In this document: piece after piece, positions 1 through 12,160 of the stretch
Layout: every line of letters begins with the position of its first letter
Position numbering within the stretch: position 1 is the first letter of the stretch
Source: Athripsodes cinereus
Taxonomy: Eukaryota; Arthropoda; Insecta; Trichoptera; Leptoceridae
DNA length: 64,000 nt
NCBI GenBank assembly: GCA_947579605.1
Contig: OX388310.1
Coordinates: 5,890,001-5,954,000, forward strand
Direction: 5' to 3'
The notes under the pieces: model-generated
Told to the model about the DNA's origin: nothing
Databases searched by the model: none
What the model saw: only the letters and a program-made list of their open reading frames with translations
Made by a program: the position numbers and the translations under genes

Positions 1-1087
1 AATTTCTTGTTACAGGATATTCGTAAATTACGTAAGACTATTGACTAGGTGTCTTTTTATCGATATCGCTTAATTTCAAACCATTTATAATTTTAAAGAA
101 CAAAATTTTTCCTTTCTAGCAGTATTCAGATGCATCAGCATTTTAAAATTCAAGCTATTTTTATTGTAGGTATACCACAAATTCTACAGAATATTTATCA
201 ATAAATTGATGAAAATTGCACATAAAATTCAAACTATATTGTTTCAATACAATATTCATATTTATTCCCTGAATAAAGCCAGGTTTTAAGTTCGTTATAA
301 TTATTTATTGTTTATTATTCTAGATGCTGCGAAATAACAATAAATTAACAGTTTAAATAATAATAATTATTATTATTATTATAAAATACACCGCACTTAC
401 TGTGGTTTAATAATTAATTAAATGCTTACAAGGGAATAAATTGCAGTGAAATAAATACATAAACAATTAATAAAATGCAGTACGCAATGTGTAAGTAATG
501 ACGTTTATCAGGCGATGGGAAAATATTATTTGAACTTAATCAGTGCGTATTAAATCACATAAAAAGTATTTGTCGATCTGGCAACATTAGGTATACCTAC
601 TTGCTAATACTACTGTTATGTACTACTACACGTGATGATGGGAATTATACATGTTTTGTATGTTACAATGTTTTTTAGTTGGCAATTAAACTCTTTGGCT
701 GCTGCACGTACATTTATTTATATTTGTACACCTATGCTCAATTGACTCTTTCAACAGTGCGTATTTTTGTCATGATACATATTTGTGTAAAGAAATATGA
801 AAAAGAGTTTAATGAAAAGTCCAAACACACCCCAAATGCCCTCGTTATAAAATGGAGTAAGTTGACAACGGTATCGAAACGCAGACTTTCAGCTATCAAT
901 GCCATGAACTACTATCAACCTACAGACCACGTATCACTTTTGTATGCGTATTTTAGCAGATACGTAAGATGTTATCAAGATGTCAATGCCATTATTTTAT
1001 GCTAATGGTTTTCAAATGAAAAACAAGTATGCCAGAACAACCTATTATTGATAATTTCTTTTGAATCCTCATTGTAATAATTAGTTC
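1..1087. other. AT-rich sequence, no feature seen
   Basis: I see no gene here. Open frames are short, lack homology that I recognise and do not start with a convincing ATG. A short (TAA)n-like run lies near 358-382. Confidence 0.5.
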
Positions 1088-1131
1088 CCCATGCAAGGGT
1101 GTCAATTTATCTTACTAAATACACGACAGTA

Positions 1132-3604
1132 TGCTACGCATTAAATAATCGCTGCGGAAAAGTTCATACTGGCTAATGTTCCTACAGTCATTTGTTGTCT
1201 GTGAGTCTTCCGTAATAATAATAATAATTGTACGTTACAAGGAACACGTGACTGGCTGATGCTTCGATCTGCACACGGCACCACATCGTATGATTCTCAT
1301 TCCCTTGAAGAATAACCGTTAAACGTGCCTGTTCCTCCTCGCGTCGCTTGCAAGCAAATTCAGTTACCCGCAAACCATGGCATAGGTTGGACGAAAGAAG
1401 GGTTTGTCCCTTCCCGCCTTAGTCGCGAACAGCGATGTGCGTAACTCCGACACAATAATAATAATAACAATAATTATGTAATAGTACTTAACTTCGTAAT
1501 GTGATAAACAAGTGTGTTGCCCTCTATTGTATGTAAAACTATCCTTATTGTGTGTCGTTAATAATGTACTTTACAAGTCTGTGTTAGTTTTACGTGCGCG
1601 ACCAATCTTACCGCCAATATCAAGGAACAATAGTAACGATTAATAATTAATAGTAATTAATAAATTGAATAATGTTATGAACAGGCTTGTGTTACCTTTG
1701 AGTTATATATATTGGGTTATTGAAGTGATATTAGGATAACATTTGGAAAGTTTTGAGTAAATAATATATGTCCGTTAGGGTGTGGTTTCGTTGTGTTCCC
1801 GCCAATATTCATAACCGTGTGAAATAAGATAATCCATTGTTTCTGAACAACTATTCCATGTTAGGAATCATACAAACCACTTAAACAATTCTTTATACTT
1901 GCTCAGTGATGTAAATTTAACATTATGAATGTGTTCATAAGTCTGCAACGTGTACCGCTTCATCTCGGGTAGCCTGCGCAGTGCTTATCGGTGATTTACC
2001 GATGTAACTCTCATTCCAATGTGAATTTGAAAGGACTATTGAAATAGTGACGCCTTCTACCTTTTACACAGAGGATGGAGTGGAAACATATAAGGTTTCT
2101 CAAGCCTCTCGAGAAGTAGTGACCTCTTCCGTCCTGAGAACAGAATCTATCAGATTCTGACACCACCTACGCACCCCTGTACGTCTTTGGAATGGCCAGC
2201 GACCGCCATAGATACCTCAGAGTATGTTTCTTTCACGAACCTGCCTTCTACCGTCAATGTGTACAAAATACGTCATCAGTAACATGCACGTCTTTGTGTT
2301 ATTCAACGACTGTTCGCTTGTCCACCTGTAAGTGACTATCTTACTATTGAATATTGTTGGTGATGATAATTTTTCCATAACTTAGTTCCTATTATCATTG
2401 AACTGACCTATGTATTAATTTCCTTTGTGTAATAATTTAAGATTTTGAGTTTGAATGAAGAATGAATGATTCCATTTAATTATTTATAAATCACATGATA
2501 AACCAGGTATTGATTTATATTGATAATACCAAGGATGGTGTATTTGATAATTGCCATTGTTTGTTTTATTGTCTCAGTCCGAATATGGTATAACTTTCAT
2601 AACTTTGTATATTGGACGGAATGATATTCCATACAAAATTACTTTGAAGTTACTGTCTTGTTATGTATAATATGTATACACAATAAACGTGAATCACTTA
2701 CCATAAGTTATCTTTCTGTTGAAATCCATTTATTATACCTACAAGTACCTTCTGTGCTTCTATTCTGTTTAAAGTGCATTTCTTAGCCTCTTTGTAAGTG
2801 GAATTCAGATAACCTAGTTTATACTTGGAGTAGTTATGTCACAAAGGTTCAATTCCTTGATCAACCAATGGATGAAAGACCCTATTATTTTACTATGAAA
2901 GCAACAAAGAGTTAAAGGAATGGCTCCACTGATGGAAATAATATATCCACTTTCTTGGAAAGGTCTGATGTACTTATGATAATCTTTGTTCCACTTGATA
3001 TAATTTTTTATTGTTTACTTGGAGATATATATCTATAATTCTACTCAAGACAGGATATAAGTAGAATCTTTGCAATATAGAGTATGCAAACAGAAGAAAC
3101 ATTGCTTAAATTACCTATGTATTCTATAAGGATATGATGACCATAAGAAAATGATGAAACCGAAGGATAAAGAATTCTCTGAACTTTACGTAAGTATAAT
3201 ATGTATAATTGAAGTATGTACCTGTCACCCACACACAATGCATTCCTCTTGTACAGACCAAGTAGAATCATCCCTAGACATGAACTTGAGCCAAAATATT
3301 AATCTGTTTTACTTGCAAATATAATTGTAACTTTCTCTATATAATATAATTAATTTTCTATGTGTTTCGCTTACGTACATTGCAAAATGTATGTAGCGAA
3401 GCTGGGGGCTAACGAGTCAATTTATATACTTACCTTATGTACAATTCATGTAAATTCATTTCTTTAAATACTTTCTAAATATTTGATAATTTCTCTTTTG
3501 ATAATTTTGTATAATGAATTGATACGATTTCGTCCACGGACGAAATCGTGTTAATTTGTGAGCTCGTCCTTGGATGTAGCAATGTGGGCGGACGTATCGT
3601 ATCA
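1132..3604 (+). repeat. 5' LTR of LARD copy 1
   Basis: This matches 7041-9513 over its whole length. It begins TGCTACGCATTAAATAATCG and ends CGTATCA. It is unusually long for an insect LTR and has no long open frame. Compared with the LTR of copy 2 (21513-24030), the outer parts are nearly identical, but a central block (about 1640-2640) is clearly more diverged and has indels. Confidence 0.92.
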
Positions 3605-3680
3605 ATTTGGGGGCTCGTCCGGGATGTAGCAATGTGGGCGGACGTGTACGTAACATTTGGGCAGCTCGTCCTGGATCGTA
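3555..3680 (+). repeat. Three tandem PBS-like units across the LTR/interior border
   Basis: Three imperfect units begin at 3555, 3606 and 3656 (period 51 and 50 bp). Each contains TTTG..., GCTCGTCC and GGAT. Units 1 and 2 also share GGATGTAGCAATGTGGGCGG. Unit 1 is inside the LTR, unit 2 supplies the actual primer-binding site, and unit 3 resembles the site used by copy 2. Copy 2 keeps only two units (23980 and 24031), so one unit was lost or gained between the copies. Confidence 0.85.
3608..3625 (+). promoter_or_regulatory. Primer-binding site, tRNA-Pro type
   Basis: Three bases after the 5' LTR stands TGGGGGCTCGTCCGGGAT. It is the exact 18-nt complement of a tRNA-Pro 3' end including CCA. 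A tRNA annealed here would prime minus-strand synthesis and so define the LTR 3' end. The same 18-mer is known as the primer site of murine leukaemia-type retroviruses, but nothing else in this element suggests a retrovirus. Confidence 0.88.
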
Positions 3681-6600
3681 CAACTCGTATAGTTGTTGGC
3701 CCGAAAATTTTAAATGTATTGTGTGGTGAATACATATGATTGTAAGGTTCAGAGTTCTCATCTTTATTGTGTAATAATGTGTATTGATATTAATTGAAAA
3801 TGTAATAATTTTAATGTGTGTATGTATATGAAAACAATTTTAAAAATGAAACAGGAATCGTAAGATAAATAATTTAAATGTCCGTAATTAAAAAATAAAT
3901 GTGTTGTTGTATAGCGCAAACGGATGTCGCGAGTATTGTTATAATGTGGAGTAAAAAATCGATGCTGCATAGAAAGAATTGTATCGTGAAAGTATTCCGT
4001 CGAATTGTTTCGTTATAGGCCGCGAACAAAACATCGTGAGCCGACCTACATAATAATAACGAAGATATAGTGTGTATCTATAATATCGAACGCCGTACGG
4101 ATAAATAATAATATTATACCGTAGTTGTGCGTCGCGAGAAACGAGCGGTGTGCGAAAGGTGGTATACATAACTATGCAGCGTATAGTATGTACCTATACG
4201 TCGCAAGAGAGAAAGAGACATCATACAACCTACCTCAACATTGTAATAGAAATATTCACGCGCGAAACGGGAACTCCGCTTTACTAGTAAAATGTATAGT
4301 TGAAAATAATAATATTGGAATGAAACGAAATATGTACCTACCTATGCTGTGGTATGTATAGTGAACCATTTCGTACAAGGAACTTTGTTTTACCGATAAA
4401 CAGAATTTCGTTGTAATGTTATTTTGATAGTAAATTCATTTTCAAACGATGAGAGTAAAAATCGATGTTAAATATTAAATTGAATTAAATTTTTTGAAAC
4501 AGTAAAATGTTGCATTTGGAATAAATATCCTTATTGAACTCTTGGAGAAATAATATTAAAGGAGCGTTGTTGTATAAAATTATGCGTAGTAGAATTTTGA
4601 TAAGAATATATATATGCGTACGTAGTGATGTGACGAAATAATAATGACAAATAATATTAAATAAATATTTTTGTTTTGAGAAAATTAAAGTTAAAAAATA
4701 AATCGAAATGAATAATGTTAACCCTTCACGACCGTTCACGAAATTTGAAATATAAATCCACTTAACCCTTAGTGAAACATGACCGAATTTGTTAACCCTT
4801 TGTGAATAATAATTGAATTTTTTTTAATGTCAAGTTGTGAACTATAACTGAATTTTTGAATTTAGTTAAGAAACAGTTAACCCTTTGATGACCATCGTTG
4901 AAAATTTTGACATTAACGTAAATAGTAGAATGATGTTTTGTAAATTTTTTGGAAATTAAATGAGTAACCATGTAACGATGTAGAATTTTTGCTGTTGAAT
5001 ATTAACTCTTCGTGTACGGAATTTGTTATCTTTTGTGAAGTAATTAATTTTCTTGAAATGTAATAATGTGACTTTTGCGGCTTATTATCAGCGTGACATA
5101 TTGAAGTAACCTATGCCTTGTTTATTTGAGAACTGAGTCCGTTTAGTGAATTGTTCCGTAAAGGTAAACTAACGAACGCTCTTTGATAAAAATGAGTTAT
5201 GTTTATGTAATATGTAAAGCCGTGATAGGAGAGATGTGTTAAATACTTTTTGTGTGACTTTTTGTGTAATCAATATAGAGACGATGTTATCTGGATGTGT
5301 GAAAGATAAATCGTAATGCTCTTTTTGATGAATGTAGACAATGTGATTGCTAATCGTTCATGCCTATTATTTTGAAGTTTGAGTTTATATGACGTTTAAT
5401 TCCGCGTAGGACACGTAGTAATCTCTTATGAATTGTAATTGGAAATGTTTGGATGTAGTATATCCTTGTTGAATTAAATAATTTTGTGACTTTGTGTAAA
5501 AGTTGTTTATGTTGCTTGAATACATTGGAAAATGTGATAGAACATTTTGACATTGAACGGAATGGCTTATGAAAGACACAGAATAAAACCTGTAGTGGAA
5601 TGTTGGCTACAGATATTCAATGGGATAATTTTGATTAATTGTATGTTAGTGAATAAAGATGATGTATGAATCTGTTTATGAAAGGTGAGCCCTGTATGAA
5701 GAAGTAAATGTTGAATTTGAATAATGATGTATGTAAAGAATTTATTGAACTTGTAACTTGTATATTGTGTAGCAAAGATCGAAAGTTGTTCAATGTATTT
5801 GTCATGTATTAAGCCTGTGTGAGGGTAGCTCCCTCTGAGATTATCTCTTTGTGAGAAATCTGTCTCTGTGTGAGAAATGTGACTATGTAATATGCGTAGA
5901 AGGATTTGACGCCAATAATGAATATCGGTTACTGTAAATGTGATTGCAGTCGTCGTGATGTACCATTATGTCATGTCTGCGTGTAAATTGTTTTTCTAAT
6001 ATGTATATGTCCTTATTATGTATGATTTCTTTCTGTGCTTTGCCAATATCTTTGTATGGTACATGGTACATGAAATCACTTGTATATGAGTGCTATTAAG
6101 CTTAATGGGTAAAATGAAGCGTAAATGTGGTATCTCTAATTCCATCTATACACAATTGTTTATATTTATTTAGATCCCTTTATGTTACTTTTCCAATGGC
6201 TTGCCGGATACATGTAACTGGAATCGAAAATGATGTAAACCAACTTCTTAAGTATGTAACTTTTGTTTTATATGTTTGTCATGTTTAAAATGTTAACTTG
6301 TCGTCGATCGTAGTAAATGAATCCATCAATGAAACGTACGTATATTGATAAATTGAAAGGAATAATTTTATCACCAATGTAGAACGAACCGTATATTGTA
6401 ACGTAATAACGATCCTGAGTTTCTATAAAATTGTATTGTAAGATGTTTAAAGTTGTTGTTTTCATAACCTGTGTTTTTCATATACATGCACATATGCACC
6501 TGTCTATATATATACACACCTCTATGTACTATTATATTGTTATGATTGTAGCTCTCAAACTTTTGATAGGAGCCCCGTACTAAAACAACCAAAGTGAATT

Positions 6601-6794
6601 TTGTGTTAATATTAAAAAGTGTAAGTCAAAATATGAAAACAGTTCGCATCAATTTTGACTATGGGCAATTTACCGCGAGTGTTTAATAATAATTGAACGG
6701 GCTATAGGATGTAAGAAACATTGTAATAGTATATAAGCTACCATTTTTTGAATTGTTTGTCTGTAATTGGGTACCTATGTAGTTGCTTATGTAT

Positions 6795-6968
6795 CCAATG
6801 GTTCTCAACTTTTATGTAACCAGTGGTACTCAACTTTTTTATGTGACCAGTGGTATTCAATCTTTTCATGTAACCAGTGGTACTCAACTTTTTTATGTGA
6901 CCAGTGGTATTCAATCTTTTCATGTAACCAGTGGTTCTCAACAATTTTTGTAGTGGTTCTCAACTTTT
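6795..6968 (+). repeat. 27-bp minisatellite in LARD interior
   Basis: Units start at 6820, 6847, 6874, 6901 and 6928 with an exact 27-bp period, flanked by degenerate units at 6795 and 6951. The core is CCAGTGGTNCTCAACTTTT, alternating with CCAGTGGTATTCAATCTTTT. Copy 2 has fewer units (about 27161-27285). The core resembles the CAGTGGTTCTCAACC terminal repeats of some hAT elements. Confidence 0.85.
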
Positions 6969-7019
6969 TTTTTGTATAATTGGGGAACTTGAAAATTTGT
7001 CGCTTCTCTTCAAATTTTC

Positions 7020-7040
7020 AAGAGGGGCCGAAAGGGAGAA
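7020..7040 (+). promoter_or_regulatory. Polypurine tract of LARD copy 1
   Basis: A purine-rich run AGAGGGGCCGAAAGGGAGAA abuts the TG of the 3' LTR. Its position and composition fit the plus-strand primer of LTR elements. The identical tract lies at 27331-27350 in copy 2. Confidence 0.85.
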
Positions 7041-9513
7041 TGCTACGCATTAAATAATCGCTGCGGAAAAGTTCATACTGGCTAATGTTCCTACAGTCAT
7101 TTGTTGTCTGTGAGTCTTCCGTAATAATAATAATAATTGTACGTTACAAGGAACACGTGACTGGCTGATGCTTCGATCTGCACACGGCACCACATCGTAT
7201 GATTCTCATTCCCTTGAAGAATAACCGTTAAACGTGCCTGTTCCTCCTCGCGTCGCTTGCAAGCAAATTCAGTTACCCGCAAACCATGGCATAGGTTGGA
7301 CGAAAGAAGGGTTTGTCCCTTCCCGCCTTAGTCGCGAACAGCGATGTGCGTAACTCCGACACAATAATAATAATAACAATAATTATGTAATAGTACTTAA
7401 CTTCGTAATGTGATAAACAAGTGTGTTGCCCTCTATTGTATGTAAAACTATCCTTATTGTGTGTCGTTAATAATGTACTTTACAAGTCTGTGTTAGTTTT
7501 ACGTGCGCGACCAATCTTACCGCCAATATCAAGGAACAATAGTAACGATTAATAATTAATAGTAATTAATAAATTGAATAATGTTATGAACAGGCTTGTG
7601 TTACCTTTGAGTTATATATATTGGGTTATTGAAGTGATATTAGGATAACATTTGGAAAGTTTTGAGTAAATAATATATGTCCGTTAGGGTGTGGTTTCGT
7701 TGTGTTCCCGCCAATATTCATAACCGTGTGAAATAAGATAATCCATTGTTTCTGAACAACTATTCCATGTTAGGAATCATACAAACCACTTAAACAATTC
7801 TTTATACTTGCTCAGTGATGTAAATTTAACATTATGAATGTGTTCATAAGTCTGCAACGTGTACCGCTTCATCTCGGGTAGCCTGCGCAGTGCTTATCGG
7901 TGATTTACCGATGTAACTCTCATTCCAATGTGAATTTGAAAGGACTATTGAAATAGTGACGCCTTCTACCTTTTACACAGAGGATGGAGTGGAAACATAT
8001 AAGGTTTCTCAAGCCTCTCGAGAAGTAGTGACCTCTTCCGTCCTGAGAACAGAATCTATCAGATTCTGACACCACCTACGCACCCCTGTACGTCTTTGGA
8101 ATGGCCAGCGACCGCCATAGATACCTCAGAGTATGTTTCTTTCACGAACCTGCCTTCTACCGTCAATGTGTACAAAATACGTCATCAGTAACATGCACGT
8201 CTTTGTGTTATTCAACGACTGTTCGCTTGTCCACCTGTAAGTGACTATCTTACTATTGAATATTGTTGGTGATGATAATTTTTCCATAACTTAGTTCCTA
8301 TTATCATTGAACTGACCTATGTATTAATTTCCTTTGTGTAATAATTTAAGATTTTGAGTTTGAATGAAGAATGAATGATTCCATTTAATTATTTATAAAT
8401 CACATGATAAACCAGGTATTGATTTATATTGATAATACCAAGGATGGTGTATTTGATAATTGCCATTGTTTGTTTTATTGTCTCAGTCCGAATATGGTAT
8501 AACTTTCATAACTTTGTATATTGGACGGAATGATATTCCATACAAAATTACTTTGAAGTTACTGTCTTGTTATGTATAATATGTATACACAATAAACGTG
8601 AATCACTTACCATAAGTTATCTTTCTGTTGAAATCCATTTATTATACCTACAAGTACCTTCTGTGCTTCTATTCTGTTTAAAGTGCATTTCTTAGCCTCT
8701 TTGTAAGTGGAATTCAGATAACCTAGTTTATACTTGGAGTAGTTATGTCACAAAGGTTCAATTCCTTGATCAACCAATGGATGAAAGACCCTATTATTTT
8801 ACTATGAAAGCAACAAAGAGTTAAAGGAATGGCTCCACTGATGGAAATAATATATCCACTTTCTTGGAAAGGTCTGATGTACTTATGATAATCTTTGTTC
8901 CACTTGATATAATTTTTTATTGTTTACTTGGAGATATATATCTATAATTCTACTCAAGACAGGATATAAGTAGAATCTTTGCAATATAGAGTATGCAAAC
9001 AGAAGAAACATTGCTTAAATTACCTATGTATTCTATAAGGATATGATGACCATAAGAAAATGATGAAACCGAAGGATAAAGAATTCTCTGAACTTTACGT
9101 AAGTATAATATGTATAATTGAAGTATGTACCTGTCACCCACACACAATGCATTCCTCTTGTACAGACCAAGTAGAATCATCCCTAGACATGAACTTGAGC
9201 CAAAATATTAATCTGTTTTACTTGCAAATATAATTGTAACTTTCTCTATATAATATAATTAATTTTCTATGTGTTTCGCTTACGTACATTGCAAAATGTA
9301 TGTAGCGAAGCTGGGGGCTAACGAGTCAATTTATATACTTACCTTATGTACAATTCATGTAAATTCATTTCTTTAAATACTTTCTAAATATTTGATAATT
9401 TCTCTTTTGATAATTTTGTATAATGAATTGATACGATTTCGTCCACGGACGAAATCGTGTTAATTTGTGAGCTCGTCCTTGGATGTAGCAATGTGGGCGG
9501 ACGTATCGTATCA
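7041..9513 (+). repeat. 3' LTR of LARD copy 1
   Basis: This is the partner of 1132-3604, with the same length and boundaries. It is followed by the target duplication AGTA (9514-9517) and then LINE-derived sequence. Confidence 0.92.
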
Positions 9514-9517
9514 AGTA

Positions 9518-9712
9518 CTTGATATTTTCACTCTAACAGATAGGTATATTTTCTATGTTATCCTTTCGTCACTCTTTCCTCATTCAGTCCACATGTCCAA
9601 ACCATCGCTACTTATTTTCACGCATTCTATTCACAGCATTCTTGTTGCATCCACACATTCTTCTAATATCCTTATTCTTCACTCTATCACGAAACGTTTT
9701 ACCATCCAACCA
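9518..9712 (-). pseudogene. LINE reverse-transcriptase 3' fragment, split by LARD copy 1
   Basis: On the minus strand this encodes a decayed version of the C-terminal segment that is better preserved at 54286-54789 and 60664-60987 (order ...RDRV..EDIRRM.GC..., then the RWFGH region). The continuation lies left of the LARD at about 1088-1131, where CATGCAAG...TTTATCTTACT matches the same LINE at 34131-34165. The LARD therefore landed inside an older LINE copy. The reading frame is broken. Confidence 0.7.
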
Positions 9713-10466
9713 TGTAGGTATTTGTTGTGCAATTAATATTTTTTTACTTGTATCAAACGATTTTTTCAAACTAAATTGGCATATATTTGAAAAGTATATC
9801 GACGAAGCTTTAAAAGCTACAAATTATTTTTATTCCATTATACAAAATTCTCGGAAACCCTTCAGTCTTCTGCGTATGAATATAATATATAAATGAATAT
9901 TTTATATTAATTAATTAATTTCGTTGAAATATCTGCGCTCAATTTGGATTGAAATATAATACATCAGAATATTTCCTGGAAATTATAATACCAAAACAAG
10001 AATTCCCATAATTTTGATTGAAGAATAGATAGATATATTAAGTTTATTTTATTTGAGTAGGTACTAGTTTCATACCTGATTTTGCTTAGGAAAAATTTAT
10101 TAAAATGACATGAATATACTGCGTATTTAAAATATATCAAAATATATTTTAAATACGCAGTTTTCCTTCTAAGATAATGACAGAATGGTCAATAATGGTG
10201 GGAAATGTTTCAAAACTGGAAAAAAACCTGTTTGTAATTACATACAGTTTACTGTCGTTTCAAAAATTTAAGTACTTCATATTTTTTATTAGAAATTTAA
10301 ATACTTAGCTCATCAAATTTTTTTATACCTGTTTCTATATTTATTCTATAGGTTGGTATATATATTTAATTCGCACACAAATCTAATGATGTAAAACAAA
10401 CTGTGTGGTCTGTGTGAATTGAATTGAATTATGTTATGTTATAAATAGAAAAAGTAAAAAAAAAAT
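9713..10466. other. AT-rich spacer
   Basis: Apart from the hairpin at 10118-10161 I see no gene or recognisable repeat. Confidence 0.45.
10118..10161. repeat. Perfect 20-bp palindromic hairpin
   Basis: The arms ACTGCGTATTTAAAATATAT (10118-10137) and its exact reverse complement (10142-10161) are separated by four bases. It is not followed by a T-run on either side in a way that marks a terminator. It may be a remnant of a very small fold-back element. Confidence 0.75.
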
Positions 10467-10708
10467 CCCGTGGAGCACCCGGTAAAGAATTGGTCTCCCA
10501 CTCTTCTGCGTAAGTTTTCGAGTGTCCTGTAAAAGGCAGGTGTTCGAAAAAATTAAGACATTTTACTTCTTAAATTCAGCGATGAGGCTTGCCACCCATC
10601 CTGAATGTCTTGATTTTATATTGGCACGAAGAGGACAGTTTGCATGTTTCTTACATGCAGCTGATCTGCTGGCTACCCCACTTGTGGGATATGCCGTGAT
10701 GGTATAGT
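10467..10708 (+). mobile_element. tRNA-derived SINE, copy A
   Basis: About 240 bp, starting CCCGTGGAGCACCCGG and ending ATGCCGTGATGGTATAG. The head has a loose pol III box A (TGGAGCACCCGG) and a box B-like GGTGTTCGAA, as expected for a tRNA-derived SINE. Near-identical or diverged copies lie at 11899, 16017, 37741, 45422, 48301, 52391 and 53409. Copies differ mainly in the TAG-type tail. It encodes no protein; the open frame through it is incidental. Confidence 0.72.
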
Positions 10709-10883
10709 ATATATAAAAAAACTTTAATATCTTTCTGAATAATTGAAAATATTTACATTTCGTTTCCTAAATACTGCTTCAAAGATCAATCTTTGTAAAA
10801 AGCGCATTATTTTCTTTCTTTGGTGGTGCATGTTTACAAAGAGTCTTATATTTTCAGGCTTACAGAATTTCAAAACAAAAGTG

Positions 10884-11097
10884 TAACCAGGCAGGTCACG
10901 TGACACGAATGCCTGACGAAAGATGGACGAAGAAGGTGATGGACTAGAGGCTTATAATGGGACGCAGAAGCGTGGAAAGGCCCTAGACAGGAGGCTCCGA
11001 TGATATTCAAAAAGTGGCTTGCACCGGAAGAGAGTCGCGTCTGTAGAAGTCCAAGAGGGAGGCCTTTATTCTATACTGGACACAAGAAGAAGGCTGA
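10884..11097 (+). pseudogene. LINE ORF2 C-terminal remnant
   Basis: The frame reads QAGHVTRMPDERWTKKV, then after stops GRRSVERP, SDDI.KVA and finally EAFILYWTQEEG. This is the pattern of the C-terminal end of an insect LINE polyprotein ([W/Q]AGH..RM.DERWT...GRRS..RP...SDDI..VA). Three or more in-frame stops and the absence of the RT core show a 5'-truncated dead copy. Confidence 0.65.
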
Positions 11098-11898
11098 AGG
11101 TATGATAAGGTAAAGTACAGACTACATATATTTACGGTATAGACTCGAGAGGTTTGTAGGCTCCACCTACGAATCTGGAGTAACGGATTAAACTAAACAA
11201 ATACATTGACTAGCAGATTAATATATTCAAATGCTTTAAATTTTTATTTCAAAACATCCTACGGAAACCCAACACTGCCTTGTTTAAATTCTCGTTTCGT
11301 AGATATTTACTTAACTAAACATAATTAACATAATGGTACATAAGAAGTATTTACCAACAATCAAAGAATGTAAACAAATAAAGGTGAAATATGAGGCTTT
11401 ACAAACACAGTAATATTATAATATAAATATTTTTTCATGATACTAGAGTTAAAATTTGGCAAACACTTCAAGAGGGAAATATGTGTACTTAATAGTATTA
11501 AACCAACTGTTTTGTTTCATATATATATATATATATATGTAGGAAAAACATTATAATATGTAGCTTTGAACTCAGATTTGATCAAAGAATAATCACGCAG
11601 CTAACCAAAAAGTATATTTTATATAACAAACAAAACCCAGATATACCTATCTTTGAAAAAAAATATGGCATGACCTATAACGCAAATCAGAAGGAGCAAA
11701 AATTCTGCAAAATTTAATGTTATGAAGAATTTTTCAACGTATGCAAAATGTAATTGATTGATCTAGATAAAATTATTTTCTTTTACGAGTGCAGTATCAG
11801 GTAGCCCCGACGTTGGCAATCATCATGTAGAAGGCTTCTGTCTTGCGCAACTCGAAACAATTCCTCCATCCGTCGTATTAAGAATGTTACGCATGAAA
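11098..11898. other. Spacer, nothing specific seen
   Basis: AT-rich, with a short (TA)n run at about 11519-11538. No gene or recognised repeat. Confidence 0.4.
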
Positions 11899-12160
11899 CC
11901 CGTAGAGCACCCAGTAAATAATAAATTGGTCTCCCACTTTTCTCCGTAAGTTTTCGAGTGTCCTGTAAAAGGCAGGTGTTCGAAAAATTTTAATTTAACA
12001 TCTCAAATTTGACGATGAGGTTTACCACCCATAATAAATTCCTTGATTTTATATTGGCACGGAGAGGACAGCTTGCATGTTTATTTTATGCAGCTGGTCT
12101 GCTGGCTACCCCTCTTGTGGGATATGCCGTGATGGTAAAGTAGTAGTAGAAGTAGTAGTC
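11899..12160 (+). mobile_element. tRNA-derived SINE, copy B
   Basis: The same family as copy A, more diverged at the head (CCCGTAGAGCACCCAGTAAA), with the body TTGGTCTCCCAC, box B-like GGTGTTCGAA and end GGATATGCCGTGATGG. It is followed by a clear (TAG)n-type tail to about 12160. Confidence 0.72.

Larger units (their letters stand above)
3605..7040 (+). other. Non-coding interior of LARD copy 1
   Basis: This 3.4-kb interior has no gag or pol frame on either strand. Only short open frames occur, mostly antisense, and several differ between the two copies. From about 4718 to 5000 the words TTAACCCTTTG/TTCACGA recur irregularly. The sequence is closely shared with 24031-27350 in copy 2, so it is a true family component. 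It may serve as a packaging or leader RNA, which is an inference. Confidence 0.7.
1132..9513 (+). mobile_element. LARD-like LTR retrotransposon, copy 1 (non-autonomous)
   Basis: This is a complete LTR element. Two direct repeats of 2,473 bp (1132-3604 and 7041-9513), which look identical base for base on reading, start TGCTACGC and end GTATCA. They enclose 3,436 bp. The 4-bp target duplication AGTA lies at 1128-1131 and 9514-9517. A primer-binding site follows the 5' LTR and a polypurine tract precedes the 3' LTR, so the element reads on the plus strand. The interior has no open frame of gag or pol size and no protease, RT or integrase motif. It therefore fits a large retrotransposon derivative mobilised in trans. 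TG...CA ends and a 4-bp TSD are compatible with a gypsy-type integrase, but the partner is unknown. The near-identity of the LTRs implies a recent insertion. Confidence 0.9.

Noticed and set aside
679..1005. 108-codon open frame
   Set aside because: It begins at a TTG codon, has no recognised homology and lies in AT-rich repeat-flanking DNA.
3608..3625. Reading the LARD as an endogenous retrovirus because its PBS equals a gammaretroviral tRNA-Pro site
   Set aside because: No gag, pol or env coding sequence is present, and a PBS match reflects only the tRNA used.
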